This document shows, piece by piece, positions 1 through 9,759 of a stretch of 64,000 nucleotides of DNA. Each line of letters begins with the position of its first letter. Position 1 is the first letter of the stretch. The notes under the pieces were generated by a model that saw nothing but the letters and a program-made list of their open reading frames with translations, searched no databases and was not told the origin of the DNA. The translations under genes were made by a program, and so were the position numbers. Source of the stretch: Rhodocyclaceae bacterium (GTDB lineage Bacteria > Pseudomonadota > Gammaproteobacteria > Burkholderiales > Rhodocyclaceae); NCBI GenBank assembly GCA_018261935.1, contig JAGTRP010000005.1, positions 1 through 64,000 on the forward strand, written 5' to 3'.

Positions 1-1
1 C

Positions 2-1189
2 ACCTCCTACGCCTTCGACAGCACCCAGCACGGCGCCGATCTTTTCGACCTCAAGGTCCCGGGCAATATCTACACCCGGATCATGAACCCCACCCAGGAT
101 GTCCTGGAAAAGCGCGTCGCGGCCCTGGAAGGCGGCATCGCCGGCCTCGCCCTGGCCTCGGGCATGGCGGCCATCACCTACGCCATCCAGACCATCGCCG
201 AAGCCGGGGACAACATCGTCACCAGTTCCACCCTCTACGGCGGCACCTACAACCTCTTCGCCCACACCCTGCCCCAGTACGGCATCGAAGTGCGCTTCGC
301 CGACTACCGGGACCCGGGAACCTTCGAGAAGCTGATCGACGGCAGGACCAAGGCGGTTTTCTGCGAATCCGTGGGCAATCCCCTGGGCAACGTCACCGAT
401 TTCGAGCAACTGGCCGCCATCGCCCACCGCCACGGCATTCCCCTCATCGTCGACAACACCGTCCCCTCCCCCTATCTGTGCCGCCCCATCGAGCACGGGG
501 CCGACATCGTCGTCCACGCCCTCACCAAGTACCTGGGCGGCCACGGCAATTCCCTCGGCGGCATCATCGTCGATTCCGGCAAGTTCCCCTGGGCCGAGCA
601 CAAGGAGAGGTTCAAGCGCCTCAACGAGCCGGACGTTTCCTACCACGGGGTGGTCTATACGGAGGCTCTCGGCCCCGCCGCCTACATCGGCCGCGCCCGG
701 GTCGTGCCGCTGCGCAACATGGGGGCCGCCATTTCCCCCTTCAACGCCTTCCTCATTCTCCAGGGCATCGAGACCCTGGCCCTGCGCATGGACCGCACCT
801 GCGACAATTCCCTCGCCGTGGCCCAGTTCCTGCAGAAGCACCCCAAGGTGAGCTGGGTCAATTACGCCGGCCTGCCGGACCACAAGGACCATGCCCTGGT
901 GCAGAAATACATGGGCGGACGCGCTTCCGGCATCCTGAATTTCGGCGTCAAGGGCGGGAGCGAAGGCGGCGGCAGGTTCCAGGATGCCCTGAATCTCATC
1001 ACCCGCCTTGTGAATATCGGCGACTGCAAGACCCTGGCCTGCCACCCGGCTTCCACCACCCATCGCCAGCTGGCACCGGAGGAACTGGCCAAGGCTGGCG
1101 TGTCGGAGGACATGATCCGCCTGTCCATCGGCATCGAGCACGTGGACGACATCATCGCCGACCTCGATCAGGCCCTGGCCACGGCCTGA
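2..1189 (+). CDS. metY: O-acetylhomoserine sulfhydrylase (5' truncated by window edge)
   Basis: PLP enzyme of the Cys/Met metabolism family that condenses O-acetylhomoserine with sulfide to give homocysteine. The reading frame is open to the left edge, so the true start lies outside; the visible ATG at 83 is internal. The PLP lysine is in HALTKYLGGHGNSLGG (codon 527-529), and SVGNPLGN and VDNTVPSPYL are typical of the OAH sulfhydrylase branch. The C-terminal CHPASTTHRQL and SIGIEHVDDI motifs are intact. Its stop abuts the stop of the convergent Lon-like gene. Assignment to the family is secure; MetY rather than MetZ rests on the long insertion after the PLP lysine. Confidence 0.93.
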   Translation, partial: TSYAFDSTQHGADLFDLKVPGNIYTRIMNPTQDVLEKRVAALEGGIAGLALASGMAAITYAIQTIAEAGDNIVTSSTLYGGTYNLFAHTLPQYGIEVRFADYRDPGTFEKLIDGRTKAVFCESVGNPLGNVTDFEQLAAIAHRHGIPLIVDNTVPSPYLCRPIEHGADIVVHALTKYLGGHGNSLGGIIVDSGKFPWAEHKERFKRLNEPDVSYHGVVYTEALGPAAYIGRARVVPLRNMGAAISPFNAFLILQGIETLALRMDRTCDNSLAVAQFLQKHPKVSWVNYAGLPDHKDHALVQKYMGGRASGILNFGVKGGSEGGGRFQDALNLITRLVNIGDCKTLACHPASTTHRQLAPEELAKAGVSEDMIRLSIGIEHVDDIIADLDQALATA

Positions 1190-3661
1190 TTACTTAGGCG
1201 GAACCTTGGGTGGGCCGTCGTCCTTCGGGGCGGCGGCCTTTTTCTTTTTGCCCTGCTGCCGCTGCTGACCGCCGTCGGCGAAGTCCTGGCGGATGGCCGC
1301 CATCTCGGCCAGGGTGGCCGCCACCAGGAAATTCACGGTCCCGGCCGGCACCGTGCCGTCCTGATCGGGCTCGCCCACCGGCACATCGGTCAGGATCTCG
1401 ATGGCGCTGTCGAAGTCGGCCACGGCGTAGATATGGAACTGGCCGTCGGCCACCGCCTGCACCACGTCCTGGCGGAGCATCAGGTGCTTCACATTGGCGG
1501 TCGGGATGACCACGCCCTGCCTGCCGTCCAGGCCCCGGGCCCGGCAGATGTCGAAGAAGCCCTCGATCTTCTCGTTCACCGCCCCGATGGGCTGGACCAT
1601 GCCGTACTGGTTCACCGAGCCGGTGACTGCCAGGGACTGCTTGATGGGAATGCCGCCGAGGGCCGAAATGAGGGCGCAGAGTTCGGCCAGGGAGGCGCTG
1701 TCACCCTCGACGTCGCCGTAGGACTGCTCGAAGACAATGCTGGCGTTGAGCGACAGAGGCATCAGCCGCCCGAAGCGGGCAGCCAGGAAGGCGGACAGGA
1801 TGAGGACGCCCTTGGAGTGGATGGGACCGCCCAGCTCCACCTCCCGTTCGATGTCGACCATCTCCCCGTCGCCCATGCGGACGGTGGCCGTGATGCGCAT
1901 CGGATGGGCGAAGACGAAGTCCCCCAGTTCCGCAGCCGCCAGGCCGTTGATCTGGCCCACGTGGGAGCCGACGGTGGCGATGAGGAGGGTATCGCGCAGG
2001 ATGGCGCTCTGCTGCGCCTGCCGGATGCGGTTCAGCCGCCGGTCCTGGGCTGCCAGGGCCTCCTCCACATGGCAGCGGGCGATATGGGAGGCATCGGCCT
2101 TGCCGGCCCGGTAGTCGGCCTCGGTCAGCAGGTCCGTGAGGCGGCGCAGGTCAGTGGTCAGGCGCTCGGCATCCTCCGCCAGGCGGGCGGCGTGCTCGAT
2201 CAGGCGGGCTGCCGCCTCGGCCAGCAGGGGCCTCAGCCCGGCACGGCGGGCCAGGGTGGCCAGGAGGCGGGCATAGAGGGTCGTATTCCCGGCACTGCGC
2301 TCGATTTCGCTTTCGAAGTCGGCGGCCACCTTGAAGAGTTCGGCGAAGTCGGTGTCCAGCTGCGCCAGGAGGTAATAGACCATCCGCTCCCCCACCAGCA
2401 CCACCTTGAGGTCGAGGGGAATGGGCTGGGGCTCCAGTTGCTGGGTGCTGGCGAGTCCGTACATCTCCCCCAGGGAATCGATGCGGATTTCGCCGGATTT
2501 CAATATCCGCTTCAGGCCGTCCCAGGCGAAGGGCTGCATGAGCAGGCGCTCCGCATCCAGCACTAGGTAGCCGCCGTTGGCCCGATGCAGGGCGCCGGCC
2601 TTGATGAGGGTGAAATTGGAGACCAGCATGCCCATATGGGCCAGGTGCTCCACCCGGCCGACCAGATTCTGGAAGGTGGGATGGTCCTCGTAGATGAGGG
2701 GCCGACCGGTCTGGCCGGCGTTATCCACCAGGAGGTTGACCAGATAGCGCTGCACCGACAGGTTGCCGGAAAAAAGGAGGAATTCCATTTCCCCCTCGGT
2801 CTTCTGGCTTTCCCGCAGGCTGTCGCCGACCTCCACCACGTCCTTCTCAACGGCGCCGAAGAATGCCTGCACCTCCGGGAGGTCCTGGTAGCCGCTACGC
2901 AGCTCCTCGATCAGGTGCCCAACCGCCGCCTGCAGGGCGTCGCGGCTGGCCTGCTTCAGCTTGTCCTGGGTTTCCCGCCGCCAGCGGGGAAACTGGAGGA
3001 CAAGCTTGTGCAGCTTTTCCTGGAACTCTCCCAGCCGGGCGTTGAGCTGCCGCTGGGTTTCTGCAGGCAGGGCATCGAATTCCTCCGACGACATGGTTTC
3101 CTGGTCGTCCTTCATGGGAACGACGCTGAACCCCTCCGGAGTCCGCACCAGGGCGATGCGGTCGGCAACGGCCTCGTGGCCCAGTTCCCGCAGGGCGTGC
3201 TCTTCCCGCTCCCTGTATTCCTGCTGCAGGGCCTCGATCCGCAGGCGATGCGCGTCGCTCTCAAAGGCAGCGGTAATGGCCGCCCCCAGGTCGCCGACGA
3301 AACGCTGCATGTCGTCCCGCAGCCCCGCCCCCCGACCGGCAGGAAGGCTCAGGAGCCGGGGCCGCCGGGCATCGGTGAAATTATTGACGTAGCACCAGTC
3401 GGCCGGGGCATTGTGGTTGCCGTACTCGGTCTCGATCAGCCGGCGCACCATGGCATGGCGACCGCTGCCAGGATCTCCCAGGACGAAAAGGTTGTACCCC
3501 GGCCGCCGGATGTCGAGGCCGAAGTGGAGAGCCTCCACCGCCCGCCCGTGGGCAAACTCCTCCCCGAGGTCCGGGAGTTCGTCGCTGGTGTCGAAAGGCA
3601 GATCTTCGGGACGGCAGGGCGTATAGAGCTGGGCGCTGGAGAGTGCATATTTTTCGTGCAT
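1190..3661 (-). CDS. Lon-like ATP-dependent protease (COG1067 type)
   Basis: 823-residue AAA+ serine protease of the Lon-related group that lacks the classical Lon N-domain. A P-loop-like segment LGDPGSGRHAM lies near residue 60 and has Arg where the Walker A Lys usually sits. A long helical insertion follows (about 140-300), then the ATPase core with FTLIKAGALHRANGGYLVLD. The C-terminal protease domain has Ser655 in GDSAS and Lys698 in VNEKIEGFF; the 43-residue spacing equals that of the E. coli Lon dyad (S679/K722). The C-terminal tail is Lys/Pro-rich. The ATG at 3661 is preceded by a GGGGGC purine run. It is the last gene of a minus-strand series and likely degrades specific or damaged proteins; the substrate is unknown. 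Confidence 0.88.
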   Translation of the reverse strand: MHEKYALSSAQLYTPCRPEDLPFDTSDELPDLGEEFAHGRAVEALHFGLDIRRPGYNLFVLGDPGSGRHAMVRRLIETEYGNHNAPADWCYVNNFTDARRPRLLSLPAGRGAGLRDDMQRFVGDLGAAITAAFESDAHRLRIEALQQEYREREEHALRELGHEAVADRIALVRTPEGFSVVPMKDDQETMSSEEFDALPAETQRQLNARLGEFQEKLHKLVLQFPRWRRETQDKLKQASRDALQAAVGHLIEELRSGYQDLPEVQAFFGAVEKDVVEVGDSLRESQKTEGEMEFLLFSGNLSVQRYLVNLLVDNAGQTGRPLIYEDHPTFQNLVGRVEHLAHMGMLVSNFTLIKAGALHRANGGYLVLDAERLLMQPFAWDGLKRILKSGEIRIDSLGEMYGLASTQQLEPQPIPLDLKVVLVGERMVYYLLAQLDTDFAELFKVAADFESEIERSAGNTTLYARLLATLARRAGLRPLLAEAAARLIEHAARLAEDAERLTTDLRRLTDLLTEADYRAGKADASHIARCHVEEALAAQDRRLNRIRQAQQSAILRDTLLIATVGSHVGQINGLAAAELGDFVFAHPMRITATVRMGDGEMVDIEREVELGGPIHSKGVLILSAFLAARFGRLMPLSLNASIVFEQSYGDVEGDSASLAELCALISALGGIPIKQSLAVTGSVNQYGMVQPIGAVNEKIEGFFDICRARGLDGRQGVVIPTANVKHLMLRQDVVQAVADGQFHIYAVADFDSAIEILTDVPVGEPDQDGTVPAGTVNFLVAATLAEMAAIRQDFADGGQQRQQGKKKKAAAPKDDGPPKVPPK

Positions 3662-3744
3662 GGATGCCCCCTGGTTATTGCTGTTTTCGATCGTTGCCCG
3701 GAGCATTATTGCCTCATCACTCCCCAAGTCGCCAACCCCATTAT

Positions 3745-4488
3745 CTAGCGAATTTCCTCGACCATGAGCCAGATCGACCGGCTTTCCCGAACCTGGCCGG
3801 TGGAATAGCTCCAGCCCCCGGCTCCGCTCCCGGCGGCCTGACGGCCGCTCCCTCCCAGCTCCATCCACTCCCCGAGGCGCCCGGACAGGCTGGTGGACAG
3901 GCGCTGGACACTGGCGCTGCCGGCTCCGTAGCCGCCAGGGGAGGCGGCTTCCTGGCTGATCTCCAGGGTCACCCGATCGCCGTTGACCTGGGGCTCGGCG
4001 TAGAAGCCCTGGCCGATGTCCCGGTACACCATCGTGTCGGCGACGACGGCGCCGCCCGGGCCCATCACCACCTGGCGCAAGGGGAACGGCACTGAGTAGC
4101 CCACCTGGATGAAGGCCCGGCCGCCATCGACGGTCTGCACCCTCTGGCTGCTGCCCTCACTGCGGGTGGCCCACATCTGGGCGTTGGCGTCGCCCCGCCG
4201 GCTGCCGCCCTCCGCGCCCCGGGTCTGGCTGACTTGGATGACCAGGCGCCGCAGGGGCTTGTCGATGGCGGCCAAAGCCCGCTTGATCTCCTCCCGGTTC
4301 CTGGGCGAAGCCCGCAGGAAGAGCTGGTTGTCCATGCCGCTGAGGGTTCCGCCCGGCTCAAGGAGGGGCTGGAGAACGGGCAGGACCCGATCCACGGTCT
4401 GGTGGCGCAAGGCAATGACCTCCAGCGCGGACTGGGCCCAAACGGGCTGCGCCCATAGGGTCACGACAAGAATGAGAACGCGCCACAT
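3745..4488 (-). CDS. secreted secretin-N (NolW-like) domain protein
   Basis: 247 residues with a Sec signal peptide (MWRVLILVVTLWAQPVWAQ). Residues about 25-90 (ALEVIALRHQTVDRVLPVLQ, then LFLRASPRNREEIKRALAAI) resemble the short secretin/NolW repeat that forms periplasmic rings in type II/III/IV secretins. No outer-membrane secretin barrel follows; the rest is Gly/Ser-rich with a beta-type segment containing VQTVDGGRAFIQVGY. The start at 4488 has a GGAGGT site 6 nt upstream; an ATG 18 nt earlier is possible. It sits between an HD-GYP gene and the Lon-like gene with short gaps. It is probably a periplasmic accessory protein; its partner is unknown. Confidence 0.7.
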   Translation of the reverse strand: MWRVLILVVTLWAQPVWAQSALEVIALRHQTVDRVLPVLQPLLEPGGTLSGMDNQLFLRASPRNREEIKRALAAIDKPLRRLVIQVSQTRGAEGGSRRGDANAQMWATRSEGSSQRVQTVDGGRAFIQVGYSVPFPLRQVVMGPGGAVVADTMVYRDIGQGFYAEPQVNGDRVTLEISQEAASPGGYGAGSASVQRLSTSLSGRLGEWMELGGSGRQAAGSGAGGWSYSTGQVRESRSIWLMVEEIR

Positions 4489-4520
4489 CCTTCCACCTCC
4501 GTCCATGCAGTCAGGAATGC

Positions 4521-5762
4521 CTAGGCGCCGGTCGCCAGGGCGATGCGATGACAGTTTTGCAGATCGGCGGCCAGTGCCGCAACCACGTCGGCGTCGGCGC
4601 TGCCCGCCGCCACCCGCTCCTGCAGGGTGGACAGGATCTTTTCCGGCGCCATGGCTGCCCGATAGGGCCGGTCCTGGGCCATGGCCTGGAAGACGTCCGC
4701 GACATTGATGATCCTGGCCGGCAGCGGCAAGTCATCGCCCCGGAGATGGAAGGGGTAGCCGTGGCCGTCCGGCGTTTCATGATGGTAGGCCGCCCAGCGG
4801 GCGATGTCCTGGATGGCCTGGAGGCGCCACAGGACCTGCAGCGTCCCGTAGCTATGGCCTTTCATCAGGTCGAACTCGTGTTCCGTGAGGGGATTGGTGC
4901 CCTCGATGATCTCGTCCGGAATCTGCAGCTTGCCGATATCGTGCAGGAGGCCGGCCACTTCGATCTTCTCGCAACTCGCCCAATCCAGGCCCAGCCTTGC
5001 CGCCAGGTGGCGGGCCAGCCGCGCCACACCCCGGGAGTGCTGCTCAGTGTAGGAAGACTTGGCGTCGATGATGGCGGCGAAAATCTCGGCGCATTGCTTG
5101 ATCCCGGCCCAATCGATGGTGCGGCTATCGGCGAAGGATTCGATCTGCGCCTGGTATTGCTGGACCCAATCGGGCCGTAGCGCCAGCCAGAAAGCCTCCT
5201 CCTCGGAGAGGGCCAGGAATGCGTCCACCAGTTCTGGCGAAAAAAGGCGGCCCCGTTCGGCAGCCAGGCGCTCGCGGATGGCGGAACTGTGTTCCAGGAC
5301 GGTCTGGTCCGCCTGGTAGGGGGCCGCCAGGACATCGATGCGATCCGCCAGGTAGATCAGGTTGGCATACCGTGCCGTGTCCTGGACCTGCATCGCGGGG
5401 TCGAACTGCTCCCAGCGGGTGTGGTGGTAGAGGATGATGGGAGCGAGGTGGGCCAGGGGGGGAAAGTCCTTGAGAAGTGCGAAGCCCCGATCGCAATGCT
5501 CCTGGGCCCCCTCCCACTCCAGATCGTCAACAAGGCGCCGGTGGACGCGGGTCGATGAGACGCCGCAGTCGTGCAGGAGTCCGGCATCGTAAAGCATGAC
5601 CCGTTCCGCGTCGCTCCACCCCATACGCTTGGCCAGTTCCGCCGCCAGCATGCCGACGCGCCGGCCGTGCAGGAGGTCGTCCACGCCCACCAGATCCACC
5701 GTATGGGCGATGGTGATGACCAGCTGCCGGAGGTCGACGGTCAGTTCGGCGGGGCTTTGCAT
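4521..5762 (-). CDS. HD-GYP domain protein (probable c-di-GMP phosphodiesterase)
   Basis: 413 residues with two HD-type modules. The first (about 20-200) contains HGRRVGMLAAELAKRMGW and LLHDCGV. The second is a recognisable HD-GYP domain with GLLHDIGKLQIPDEI, then HHETPDGHGYPFHLRGDDL and IINVADVFQAMAQDRPYR, giving the HD and HHE...DGxGYP signatures of c-di-GMP hydrolases. The start at 5762 is preceded by AGGAG. An in-frame ATG at 5774 overlaps the zapE stop as ATGA, so the two genes are translationally coupled either way. No transmembrane or receiver domain is visible; the first HD module may be regulatory. Confidence 0.85.
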   Translation of the reverse strand: MQSPAELTVDLRQLVITIAHTVDLVGVDDLLHGRRVGMLAAELAKRMGWSDAERVMLYDAGLLHDCGVSSTRVHRRLVDDLEWEGAQEHCDRGFALLKDFPPLAHLAPIILYHHTRWEQFDPAMQVQDTARYANLIYLADRIDVLAAPYQADQTVLEHSSAIRERLAAERGRLFSPELVDAFLALSEEEAFWLALRPDWVQQYQAQIESFADSRTIDWAGIKQCAEIFAAIIDAKSSYTEQHSRGVARLARHLAARLGLDWASCEKIEVAGLLHDIGKLQIPDEIIEGTNPLTEHEFDLMKGHSYGTLQVLWRLQAIQDIARWAAYHHETPDGHGYPFHLRGDDLPLPARIINVADVFQAMAQDRPYRAAMAPEKILSTLQERVAAGSADADVVAALAADLQNCHRIALATGA

Positions 5763-5770
5763 GTCACTCC

Positions 5771-6901
5771 TCATTCCGCGTTGTGGGGCTGCGCCAGATA
5801 CTCCCGGGAGCGCATCTCGGTTAGGCGGCTGACGGTGCGGAAGAATTCCCCCGCCTGGGTGCCCCGGGAGTACAGCTCCTCCGGCGGACCATCGGCAGTG
5901 GCGATGAGCTTGACCTTGTGGTCGTAGAAGACATCCACCATCCAGGTGAAGCGGCGGGCCTCGGACGCCTGGTGCTCGGTCATGCGGGGAATGCCCGACA
6001 GCAGGACGGTATGGTAGGCGCGGGAAATTTCCAGGTAGTCGTTCTGGGAACGGGGCCCGCCGCACAGGGTCTTGAAATCGAACCAGATGACGCCGTTGCC
6101 CCGCCGCAGGGTGTCGATGTCCCGGCCCAGGATTTCGATGCTGCCGCCCTTCTTGCCCTCCTCCCCTGCCACCAGGCGGAAATAGTCGAGCATCTTCTTC
6201 TCGGCTTCAGCGTTGGCGGGATGGTGGTAAATCTCCACCTGCTCCAGGGTCCGGAGCCGGTAATCGATGCCGGCGTCCACCCGCACCACGTCCATCATGC
6301 CCTTCAGGAGGGCGATGGCGGGGAGGAACTGGTCGCGCTGGAGGCCATTGGGGTAGAGGTCGTCCGGGGCGTAATTGGAGGTCATCACCAGCACGACGCC
6401 CCGCTCGCACAACCCTTCCAGCAAACGCCGCAGGATCATGGCGTCGGCGATATCGGAGACGTGGAATTCGTCGAAACAGAGGAGCCGCACTTCCTTGGCG
6501 ATGCGGTCCGCCACCTTCATCATGGGATCCGGCTCGCCCTTGAAGGCTTCCAGGTCCCGATGGATCATCTGCATGAAGGAATGGAAATGGATGCGCCGCT
6601 TGCGCCGATAGGGCACAGCGTTGAAGAAGCAATCCATGAGGAAGCTCTTGCCGCGTCCTACGCCGCCCCAGAAATAGACACCCCGCGGCGATCTTGGCGG
6701 AGCCAGCAGGCGCTTGAGGGTGCTGCCCCGGGCTACCTTGAAGGCGAGCAGGTCGCCGTAGAGACGCTGCAAGGACTCGGCCGCCGCCTGCTGGGCGGAA
6801 TCGGCCACATAGCCCATTTGGTCAAGAAGCCCCATGTAGGCTTCCAGCATACCCTTGGGCGATACGTTCAGTTTGGTGTGAGGCATAGGCGTCGTACTCA
6901 T
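5771..6901 (-). CDS. zapE: cell division protein ZapE (AFG1-like ATPase)
   Basis: About 376-residue P-loop ATPase of the AFG1/LACE1 family that associates with the Z ring and matters under low oxygen or envelope stress in E. coli. Visible motifs are Walker A WGGVGRGKSFLMD, HFHSFMQMIH, Walker B LLCFDEFHVSDIADAMIL, and the sensor segment VLVMTSNYAPDDLYPNGL. The C-terminal TWMVDVFYDHKVKLIATAD is family-typical. Start choice is uncertain: ATG codons at 6901 and 6886 and an upstream one at 6934 are all possible, and none has a clear ribosome site. It follows lpdA after a hairpin terminator and overlaps the HD-GYP gene. Confidence 0.93.
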   Translation of the reverse strand: MSTTPMPHTKLNVSPKGMLEAYMGLLDQMGYVADSAQQAAAESLQRLYGDLLAFKVARGSTLKRLLAPPRSPRGVYFWGGVGRGKSFLMDCFFNAVPYRRKRRIHFHSFMQMIHRDLEAFKGEPDPMMKVADRIAKEVRLLCFDEFHVSDIADAMILRRLLEGLCERGVVLVMTSNYAPDDLYPNGLQRDQFLPAIALLKGMMDVVRVDAGIDYRLRTLEQVEIYHHPANAEAEKKMLDYFRLVAGEEGKKGGSIEILGRDIDTLRRGNGVIWFDFKTLCGGPRSQNDYLEISRAYHTVLLSGIPRMTEHQASEARRFTWMVDVFYDHKVKLIATADGPPEELYSRGTQAGEFFRTVSRLTEMRSREYLAQPHNAE

Positions 6902-6933
6902 CAGCTGCCACAACGGAGGAGGCGTAGGGTGCA

Positions 6934-6970
6934 AACGAAAAAGGCGGGCGCGTCGCCGCTACCCGCCTTT
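6934..6970 (-). terminator. intrinsic terminator after lpdA
   Basis: On the minus strand AAAGGCGGG (RNA sense) pairs with CCCGCCTTT across a 13-nt loop, then TTTTTCGTTT. It lies 18 nt past the lpdA stop and separates the TCA block from zapE. Confidence 0.75.
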
Positions 6971-6987
6971 CGAGCCTGCCGTGTTCC

Positions 6988-8409
6988 TTAGAAGTGCAGC
7001 GAGCGCTTGTCGCAGGCGAGAGCCGCTTCGTGCACCACTTCCGACAGGGTCGGGTGGGCATGGCAGATGCGGCCCAGGTCCTCGGAGGCGCCGGCGAATT
7101 CCATGGCCACCACGGCTTCGGAGATGAGCTCGGAGGCATTCACCCCGATGATGTGCACGCCCAGGATGCGGTCGGTCTTGGCATCAGCCAGCACCTTGAC
7201 GAAGCCGGAGGCATCGCCGTGGCCCAGAGCCCGGCCATTGGCCATGAACGGCACCTTGCCCGGCTTGTAGGCCACGCCCTCAGCCTTGAGCTGCTGCTCG
7301 GTCTTGCCCACCCAGGCGATTTCCGGATGGGTGTAGATGACGCCCGGAATGGTCTCCATGTTGGTGTGGCCCGCCTGGCCCGCGATCAATTCCGCCACCA
7401 TGACGCCCTCTTCGCTCGCCTTGTGGGCCAGCATGGGGCCGCGCACCACGTCGCCCACCGCCCAGACATTCTCGAGGTTGGTCTTGCAGTGGCCGTCCAC
7501 TTCGACCTGGCCGCGCTCGTTGATCTTGAGGCCGACCGCTTCGGCATTCAGGCCATCGGTGTTGGGGATGCGGCCGACGGAGACGATGAGCTTGTCGCAT
7601 TCCATCTTCTGGGCGCCGTCCTTGCCTTCGTACTCGACGGTGACGCCCTTCTTGCCGGTGGTGACCTTGCCGATCTTGACCCCGACGTTGATCTTCAAGC
7701 CCTGCTTGGTGAACAGCTTGAGGGCTTCCTTGGCCACGTCCTGGTCGGCGTAGGCCATGAATTCCGGGGCGGCTTCCAGGATGGTCACATCCGCGCCCAG
7801 GCGGCGCCAGACGGAACCCAGTTCAAGGCCGATGACGCCGGCGCCGATGACGCCCAGGCGCTTGGGCACGCTGTCGAAGTCGAGGGCGCCCTCGTTGTCG
7901 CAGATGACCTTGTTGTCCACGGGGATGCCGGGCAGGTGGCGGGGCTTGGAGCCGGTGGCGACGATGACGTGCTTGGCCTGAACCAGCTCGCTGCCGACCT
8001 TGACCTGGTAGAGGCCGCCCTCCTTGCCCACGAAGCTGCCGTGGCCGTTCAAGCCGGTGACCTTGTTCTTGCGGAACAGGCCCTTGATGCCGCTGGTGAG
8101 CTGGGTGACGATGGTGTTCTTGCGGCCGACCATGGTCGGCACGTCCATGCTCACGCCCTTGGCGGAAATGCCATGGACGGCGAAGGAATGCTCGGCTTCC
8201 TCGAACAGTTCGGAGGACCGCAGCAGGGCCTTGGAGGGAATGCAGCCCACGTTCAGGCAGGTGCCGCCCAGGCGGGGCTCGCCCTTCGGATCGGCGTAGG
8301 GGTTCGATTCGCAGCAGGCCACGGAAAAGCCCAGCTGGGCCGCACGAATGGCGGCCACATAGCCGCCGGGACCGCCGCCGATGACGAGGACGTCGAAATT
8401 CTTGGACAT
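6988..8409 (-). CDS. lpdA: dihydrolipoamide dehydrogenase (E3)
   Basis: 473-residue FAD flavoprotein that reoxidises dihydrolipoamide of the 2-oxoglutarate dehydrogenase complex with NAD. It shows the N-terminal Rossmann motif [19 protein letters not shown], the redox-active pair in [16 protein letters not shown], the NAD-binding [19 protein letters not shown] site [10 protein letters not shown], and the C-terminal catalytic [15 protein letters not shown]. The start at 8409 has GGAG 7 nt upstream. It is the third gene of sucA-odhB-lpdA. The 81-nt gap after odhB contains an imperfect GC-rich hairpin that could attenuate readthrough. Since all three OGDH subunits are contiguous, this E3 most likely serves OGDH. 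Confidence 0.97.
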   Translation of the reverse strand: MSKNFDVLVIGGGPGGYVAAIRAAQLGFSVACCESNPYADPKGEPRLGGTCLNVGCIPSKALLRSSELFEEAEHSFAVHGISAKGVSMDVPTMVGRKNTIVTQLTSGIKGLFRKNKVTGLNGHGSFVGKEGGLYQVKVGSELVQAKHVIVATGSKPRHLPGIPVDNKVICDNEGALDFDSVPKRLGVIGAGVIGLELGSVWRRLGADVTILEAAPEFMAYADQDVAKEALKLFTKQGLKINVGVKIGKVTTGKKGVTVEYEGKDGAQKMECDKLIVSVGRIPNTDGLNAEAVGLKINERGQVEVDGHCKTNLENVWAVGDVVRGPMLAHKASEEGVMVAELIAGQAGHTNMETIPGVIYTHPEIAWVGKTEQQLKAEGVAYKPGKVPFMANGRALGHGDASGFVKVLADAKTDRILGVHIIGVNASELISEAVVAMEFAGASEDLGRICHAHPTLSEVVHEAALACDKRSLHF

Positions 8410-8490
8410 TGTTTTCTCCACAGAGCTAAAAGGGAAAGGGGCGGGGCGAAGGCTTTCACCCTCGCGCCGCACCCCTTGTGCCTTACTGCA

Positions 8491-9735
8491 TTAGACGCCC
8501 AGCAGCAGGCGGGCCGGATCTTCCAGGGCTTCCTTCATGGTCACCAGACCGAGGACGGCTTCGCGGCCGTCGATGATGCGGTGGTCGTAGGACATGGCCA
8601 GGTAGTTGATCGGGCGCACCACGACCTGACCATTCTCCACCACGGCCCGGTCCTTGGTGGCATGGATGCCGAGGATAGCGGACTGGGGCGGGTTGATGAT
8701 CGGGGTCGACAGCATGGAGCCGAAGACGCCGCCGTTGGAGATGGAGAAGGTGCCGCCGGTCAGGTCCTCGATGGAGAGCTTGCCGTCCTTGGCCTTGTTG
8801 CCGAATTCGCCGATTTTCTTCTCGATCTCGGCGATGGACATCTGGTCGGCATTGCGCAGGATGGGCACGACCAGGCCGCGGGGCGAGCCGACGGCGATGC
8901 CGATATCCACGTAGCCGTGATAGACGATGTCGTTGCCATCAACGGAGGCGTTCAGGATGGGGAACTTCTGCAGGGCGGCGCAGGCGGCCTTGACGAAGAA
9001 GCCCATGAAGCCCAGGCGGACGCCGTGGGTCTTCTCGAACTTCTCGCCGTACTGCTTGCGGATCGCCATGATCGGGCCCATGTTCACCTCGTTGAAGGTG
9101 GTCAGGATGGCGTTGGTGGATTGGGACTGCACCAGGCGCTCGGCGATCCGGGCCCGCAGGCGGGTCATGGGGACGCGCTGCTCGGCGCGGTTGCCCAGGT
9201 CCACGCCGGCCGGCGGGGTCGGCAGGGCAGCCTTGGGGGCCGAGGGAGCGGCCGGGGCGGCCACCGGGCCGGTGACGGCGGCGGACTTGATCTGGGCCAT
9301 CAGGGCGTCTTCCTTGGTGACGCGGCCAGCGCGGCCGGAACCGGACACGTCGGCGGCGGAAACGCCCTTCTCTTCCAGGATCTTGCGGGCAGCCGGGCTG
9401 GCGGCGCCGGCCGAGGCGGCAGCGGCGGAGACGGCCGGAGCGGCGGCGGGGGCGGCAGCCTGGGCTTCGGCCTTGGGCGCAGCGGCGCCGGCCTTGGCTT
9501 CGGTGTCGATCTTGGCAATCACTTCGCCGGAAACGACGGTCTCGCCGTCACCCTTGAGGATTTCCACCAGGACGCCGGCGTCCGGGGACGGCACTTCGAG
9601 CACCACCTTGTCGGTTTCGATGTCGATGACGATTTCGTCCCGGGCAACCGCTTCACCGATCTTCTTCTTCCAGGAGGCCAGGGTGCCTTCGGCGACGGAT
9701 TCGGAGAGCTGGGGAACTTTGACTTCGATGATCAT
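8491..9735 (-). CDS. odhB: 2-oxoglutarate dehydrogenase E2, dihydrolipoyl succinyltransferase
   Basis: 414 residues. The lipoyl domain occupies 1-75 with Lys43 in [13 protein letters not shown]. An Ala/Pro-rich flexible linker follows (about 80-115), then the peripheral subunit-binding domain (about 116-150, [20 protein letters not shown]), a second linker, and the catalytic acyltransferase core with the active-site [14 protein letters not shown]. It transfers the succinyl group to CoA in the TCA cycle. The start at 9735 is preceded by a GTGGAG site. It lies 24 nt downstream of sucA and is surely co-transcribed. Confidence 0.97.
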   Translation of the reverse strand: MIIEVKVPQLSESVAEGTLASWKKKIGEAVARDEIVIDIETDKVVLEVPSPDAGVLVEILKGDGETVVSGEVIAKIDTEAKAGAAAPKAEAQAAAPAAAPAVSAAAASAGAASPAARKILEEKGVSAADVSGSGRAGRVTKEDALMAQIKSAAVTGPVAAPAAPSAPKAALPTPPAGVDLGNRAEQRVPMTRLRARIAERLVQSQSTNAILTTFNEVNMGPIMAIRKQYGEKFEKTHGVRLGFMGFFVKAACAALQKFPILNASVDGNDIVYHGYVDIGIAVGSPRGLVVPILRNADQMSIAEIEKKIGEFGNKAKDGKLSIEDLTGGTFSISNGGVFGSMLSTPIINPPQSAILGIHATKDRAVVENGQVVVRPINYLAMSYDHRIIDGREAVLGLVTMKEALEDPARLLLGV

Positions 9736-9759
9736 GTTGACTCCACTCTTGCGTGTTTA

